Origin: Candidatus Nanopelagicales bacterium
GTDB taxonomy: Bacteria > Actinomycetota > Actinomycetes > S36-B12
Assembly (NCBI GenBank): GCA_018399515.1
Contig: JAGYOB010000101.1
Location: 1-7,457 of the forward strand
Direction of reading: 5' to 3'
DNA: 7,457 nt
The position numbers were made by a program, and so were the translations under genes. Numbering within the stretch: position 1 is the stretch's first letter; every line of letters starts with the position of its first letter. Of this stretch, positions 5,462-7,457 are shown piece by piece. A model generated the notes under the pieces. The model ran no database searches. It worked only from the letters and a program-made list of their open reading frames with translations, and was not told where the DNA came from.

Positions 5462-7150
5462 GTGCCGCGCTTGAGATTGACTCTCGCCCAGGTCAACCCC
5501 ACGGTGGGTTCCTTGACCGCGAACAGCGCACTGGTCCGTCGCGGAGTTGAGGGCGCGGCGGCCGAACATGCCGATCTCGTGGTGTTCCCCGAGATGGTCC
5601 TCACCGGGTACCCCATCGAGGATCTCGCCCTGCGCCCGTCTTTCCAGCAGGCTTGCGATTCCGCCGTGACCGCACTCGCCGCCGATATCGATCGAGATGG
5701 CTACGGCGATTTGGTGGTCATCGTCGGCAGCCTCGGTGTCAGCGCCGAGGGTCGACCGCTCAACACCGCTGCGGTGCTCCATTCCGGCGCCGTCGTGGCG
5801 ACCTATGCCAAGCACCACCTGCCCAACTACGGGGTCTTCGATGAGTTCCGATACTTCGCTCCAGGCAACGAGCAGCTGACCATCAAGGTCCGCGGGATCG
5901 ACGTCGGGATCGCGATCTGCGAGGACCTGTGGCGAGGTGTGGATCCGCGCCCCTGGGCCGACGATCTGGGGCTGCTGGTCGTCTTGAACGGTTCACCGTA
6001 CGAGCGGGCGAAGGACGATGCGAGGGGTGAGATGTGCATTCGCCGCGCCCAGGAATCGGCGTGCGCTCTGGCCTACGTGAACATGGTCGGTGGGCAAGAC
6101 GAACTCGTCTTCGACGGCGACTCACTCGTCGTGGCCTCCGACGGCACGATCCTCGCGCGTGCACCGCAGTTCGACGAGCACCTGCTCGTCGTGGACCTCG
6201 AGTGCCCACTCGGGTTATCCACCGATGCGGTGACCGTCACCGAACCCCTGATCAAGGACGACCGAGACCCGGCTGTTCCCGACGTCGCCGAGGTCCTCGA
6301 TGACGAGGAGGAGATCTATCGCGCATTGGTGCTAGGTCTGCGCGACTACGTCACCAAGAACGGGTTTCCCAGCGTGATCCTCGGACTGTCCGGTGGAATC
6401 GACTCAGCCCTCGTTGCCGCGATCGCCTGCGACGCGATCGGGGCCGACCGGGTGTTCGGTGTGAGCCTTCCCAGCGCGTATTCCTCCCAGCACTCCCGCG
6501 ACGATGCCCAGGACCTCGCCGATCGGACGGGACTGCATCTGCGCACGGTGGCGATATCGCCCTTCGTGGATACCTTCGTCGACAACCTCGACCTCTCGGG
6601 ATTGGCCGAGGAGAACCTGCAGGCTCGCGTACGCGGCGTGACACTGATGGCGCTGTCCAACTCCGAAGGCCACCTGGTGCTCGCGACGGGAAATAAGAGC
6701 GAATTGGCGGTGGGGTATTCCACGATCTACGGCGACGCAGTCGGCGGTTTCGCCCCGATCAAAGACGTCCCCAAGTCCCTCGTTTGGGCCCTGGCTCGCT
6801 GGCGTAACGCTGCGGCTCAACATCGCGGGCAGACTCCCCCGATTCCCGACAGCAGTATCGACAAGCCACCGAGTGCCGAACTGCGACCCGGGCAACTCGA
6901 CACCGACTCGCTGCCGCCCTATGACCTGCTCGATGACCTGCTCGACCGGTACGTCGAGGGTGATCGCGGAGCCGGGGATCTCATCGCCGCCGGATTCGAC
7001 CCCGACCTCGTCGTTCGGGTGCTGCGGTTGGTCGACGCAGCCGAGTACAAACGGCGTCAGTATCCGCCCGGAACCAAGGTTTCGGCGAAGGCGTTCGGTC
7101 GAGACCGCCGACTGCCGATCACGAGTCGCTGGCGTGAGACGGCGGAGTGA
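5462..7150 (+). CDS. nadE: Glutamine-dependent NAD+ synthetase (NadE)
   Basis: Makes NAD+ from nicotinic acid adenine dinucleotide with ATP, taking ammonia from glutamine; last step of NAD+ biosynthesis in the cytoplasm. The 562 residues contain two domains. The N-terminal nitrilase-type glutaminase (about 1-255) shows the Glu-Lys-Cys triad: Glu44 in VVFPEMVLTGYP, Lys117 in YAKHHLPNYGVFDEFRYF, and Cys153 in AICEDLW. The C-terminal synthetase (about 285-562) has the ATP-binding loop SGGIDS at 310-315, LATGNKSE around Asn411, YGDAVGGFAPIKDVPK, and the end signature KRRQYPPGTK with FGRDRRLPI. This is the shorter two-domain form, not the roughly 680-residue mycobacterial type. The start is GTG; an overlapping ATG two bases upstream is out of frame. 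It has no ribosome binding site but a -10-like hexamer 7 bases upstream. It is divergent from glnA2 (53 bp) and overlaps the next gene tail to tail by 32 bp. Confidence 0.96.
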   Translation: MPRLRLTLAQVNPTVGSLTANSALVRRGVEGAAAEHADLVVFPEMVLTGYPIEDLALRPSFQQACDSAVTALAADIDRDGYGDLVVIVGSLGVSAEGRPLNTAAVLHSGAVVATYAKHHLPNYGVFDEFRYFAPGNEQLTIKVRGIDVGIAICEDLWRGVDPRPWADDLGLLVVLNGSPYERAKDDARGEMCIRRAQESACALAYVNMVGGQDELVFDGDSLVVASDGTILARAPQFDEHLLVVDLECPLGLSTDAVTVTEPLIKDDRDPAVPDVAEVLDDEEEIYRALVLGLRDYVTKNGFPSVILGLSGGIDSALVAAIACDAIGADRVFGVSLPSAYSSQHSRDDAQDLADRTGLHLRTVAISPFVDTFVDNLDLSGLAEENLQARVRGVTLMALSNSEGHLVLATGNKSELAVGYSTIYGDAVGGFAPIKDVPKSLVWALARWRNAAAQHRGQTPPIPDSSIDKPPSAELRPGQLDTDSLPPYDLLDDLLDRYVEGDRGAGDLIAAGFDPDLVVRVLRLVDAAEYKRRQYPPGTKVSAKAFGRDRRLPITSRWRETAE

Positions 7151-7457
7151 TCTCCTCAGCGAACTCTTCCCGATAGTCAGCCTGCGGTGGGCCGGTCTTC
7201 CGTGGTGGCGCAATGCGTGGGAGTCCGAATGCCACGACGATCGCGGCGATCGCCACGATCGCAAACGAGACGTAGTAGGTCAGATGGGCGGCGTCGAGGA
7301 AGAGTTCGTAGGCCTGCGTCCGTAACGAGTCGATGACCGGTGCGGATGCGCCCGACTCGACGAGGACGACATCGGTGGCGATGATCGACTCCGACGCCGC
7401 CGCAACCTGACGTTCGTCGAGCCCGGCATCGGCCAGGACCGGCGCGACCGTGGTTGC
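7119..7457 (-). CDS. C-terminal part of a predicted membrane transporter (probably MFS, DHA2-like), 5' end outside the window
   Basis: The reverse strand is open from the window edge to a TGA at 7119-7121, giving the last 112 residues of a protein. It starts with about 60 mostly polar or mildly hydrophobic residues including DAGLDERQVAAASESI and a TQAYELFLDAAH segment, then one clear membrane helix (TYYVSFAIVAIAAIVVAFGL, about 60-79), then a Pro/Arg-rich stretch and an acidic cytoplasmic-type tail (YREEFAEEI). A long loop, an F-x-DAAH-like segment and a final helix resemble the end of 14-helix DHA2 (EmrB/QacA-type) efflux proteins. That resemblance is by eye, so another multi-pass membrane protein is possible. 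The frame is clearly distinct from the nadE frame and continues beyond it for over 300 bases. Its last 32 bases overlap the end of nadE on the other strand. It contains one rare TTA leucine codon. Substrate cannot be told. Confidence 0.7.
   Translation of the reverse strand, partial: ATTVAPVLADAGLDERQVAAASESIIATDVVLVESGASAPVIDSLRTQAYELFLDAAHLTYYVSFAIVAIAAIVVAFGLPRIAPPRKTGPPQADYREEFAEEITPPSHASDS

Noticed and set aside
5470..5500. Reverse-strand TTGACC inside the nadE start as a glnA2 -35 box
   Set aside because: No TANNNT hexamer is found at a 16-19 base spacing, so it does not make a convincing promoter.
6404..7264. 286-codon open frame on the reverse strand, opposite nadE
   Set aside because: Covers the nadE synthetase domain in antisense and has no recognisable motif. 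The real reverse-strand gene here is in another frame and ends at 7119.
7225..7265. Run of GCGATCG-like repeats near the window end
   Set aside because: It encodes the Ala/Ile/Val-rich membrane helix of the transporter; the repeated codons explain the pattern, so it is not a regulatory or HIP1-type repeat.
1..7457. Mobile elements, CRISPR arrays, tRNA or rRNA genes, toxin-antitoxin or defence systems
   Set aside because: Looked for on both strands. No transposase or integrase motifs, no regular direct repeats with spacers, and no tRNA-like cloverleaf were seen; coding sequence fills almost the whole window.

Overview
The window looks like a chromosomal core region from a G+C-rich actinobacterium. 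The protein sequences are of actinobacterial type throughout, third codon positions are mostly G or C, and several genes start with GTG. The order glnA (forward), glnE and glnA2 (both reverse) is, from memory, the arrangement in Mycobacterium tuberculosis (Rv2220, Rv2221c, Rv2222c). I cannot name a genus.

Layout: (1) 2-589, forward: the C-terminal part of a type I-beta glutamine synthetase, GlnA, including the tyrosine that GlnE adenylylates. (2) 590-708: a short convergent intergenic gap with a perfect 15-bp hairpin that probably ends transcription from both sides. (3) 709-5408, reverse: a tight three-gene run read glnA2, glnE, then a small three-helix membrane protein, with gaps of 30 and 26 bp, so probably one operon. 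(4) 5409-5461: a 53-bp divergent gap with an inverted repeat over the glnA2 ribosome binding site and a -10-like element placed for a leaderless nadE transcript. (5) 5462-7150, forward: complete glutamine-dependent NAD+ synthetase. (6) 7119-7457, reverse: the C-terminal end of a membrane protein, probably an MFS drug-type transporter, whose 3' end overlaps the 3' end of nadE by 32 bp. No gene-free stretch is longer than about 120 bases.

The genes share a glutamine theme. GlnA fixes ammonium into glutamine. GlnE switches GlnA activity by adding or removing AMP on its regulatory tyrosine. GlnA2 is a second GS-family enzyme that has Trp where that tyrosine would be, so it should escape this control. 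NadE spends glutamine as the nitrogen donor for NAD+. I see no mobile element, CRISPR array, RNA gene, defence system or clear sign of transfer. This is essentially an ordinary housekeeping region; the points worth checking are small: possible leaderless starts, the hairpins, the small membrane protein linked to glnE, and the true substrate of GlnA2.
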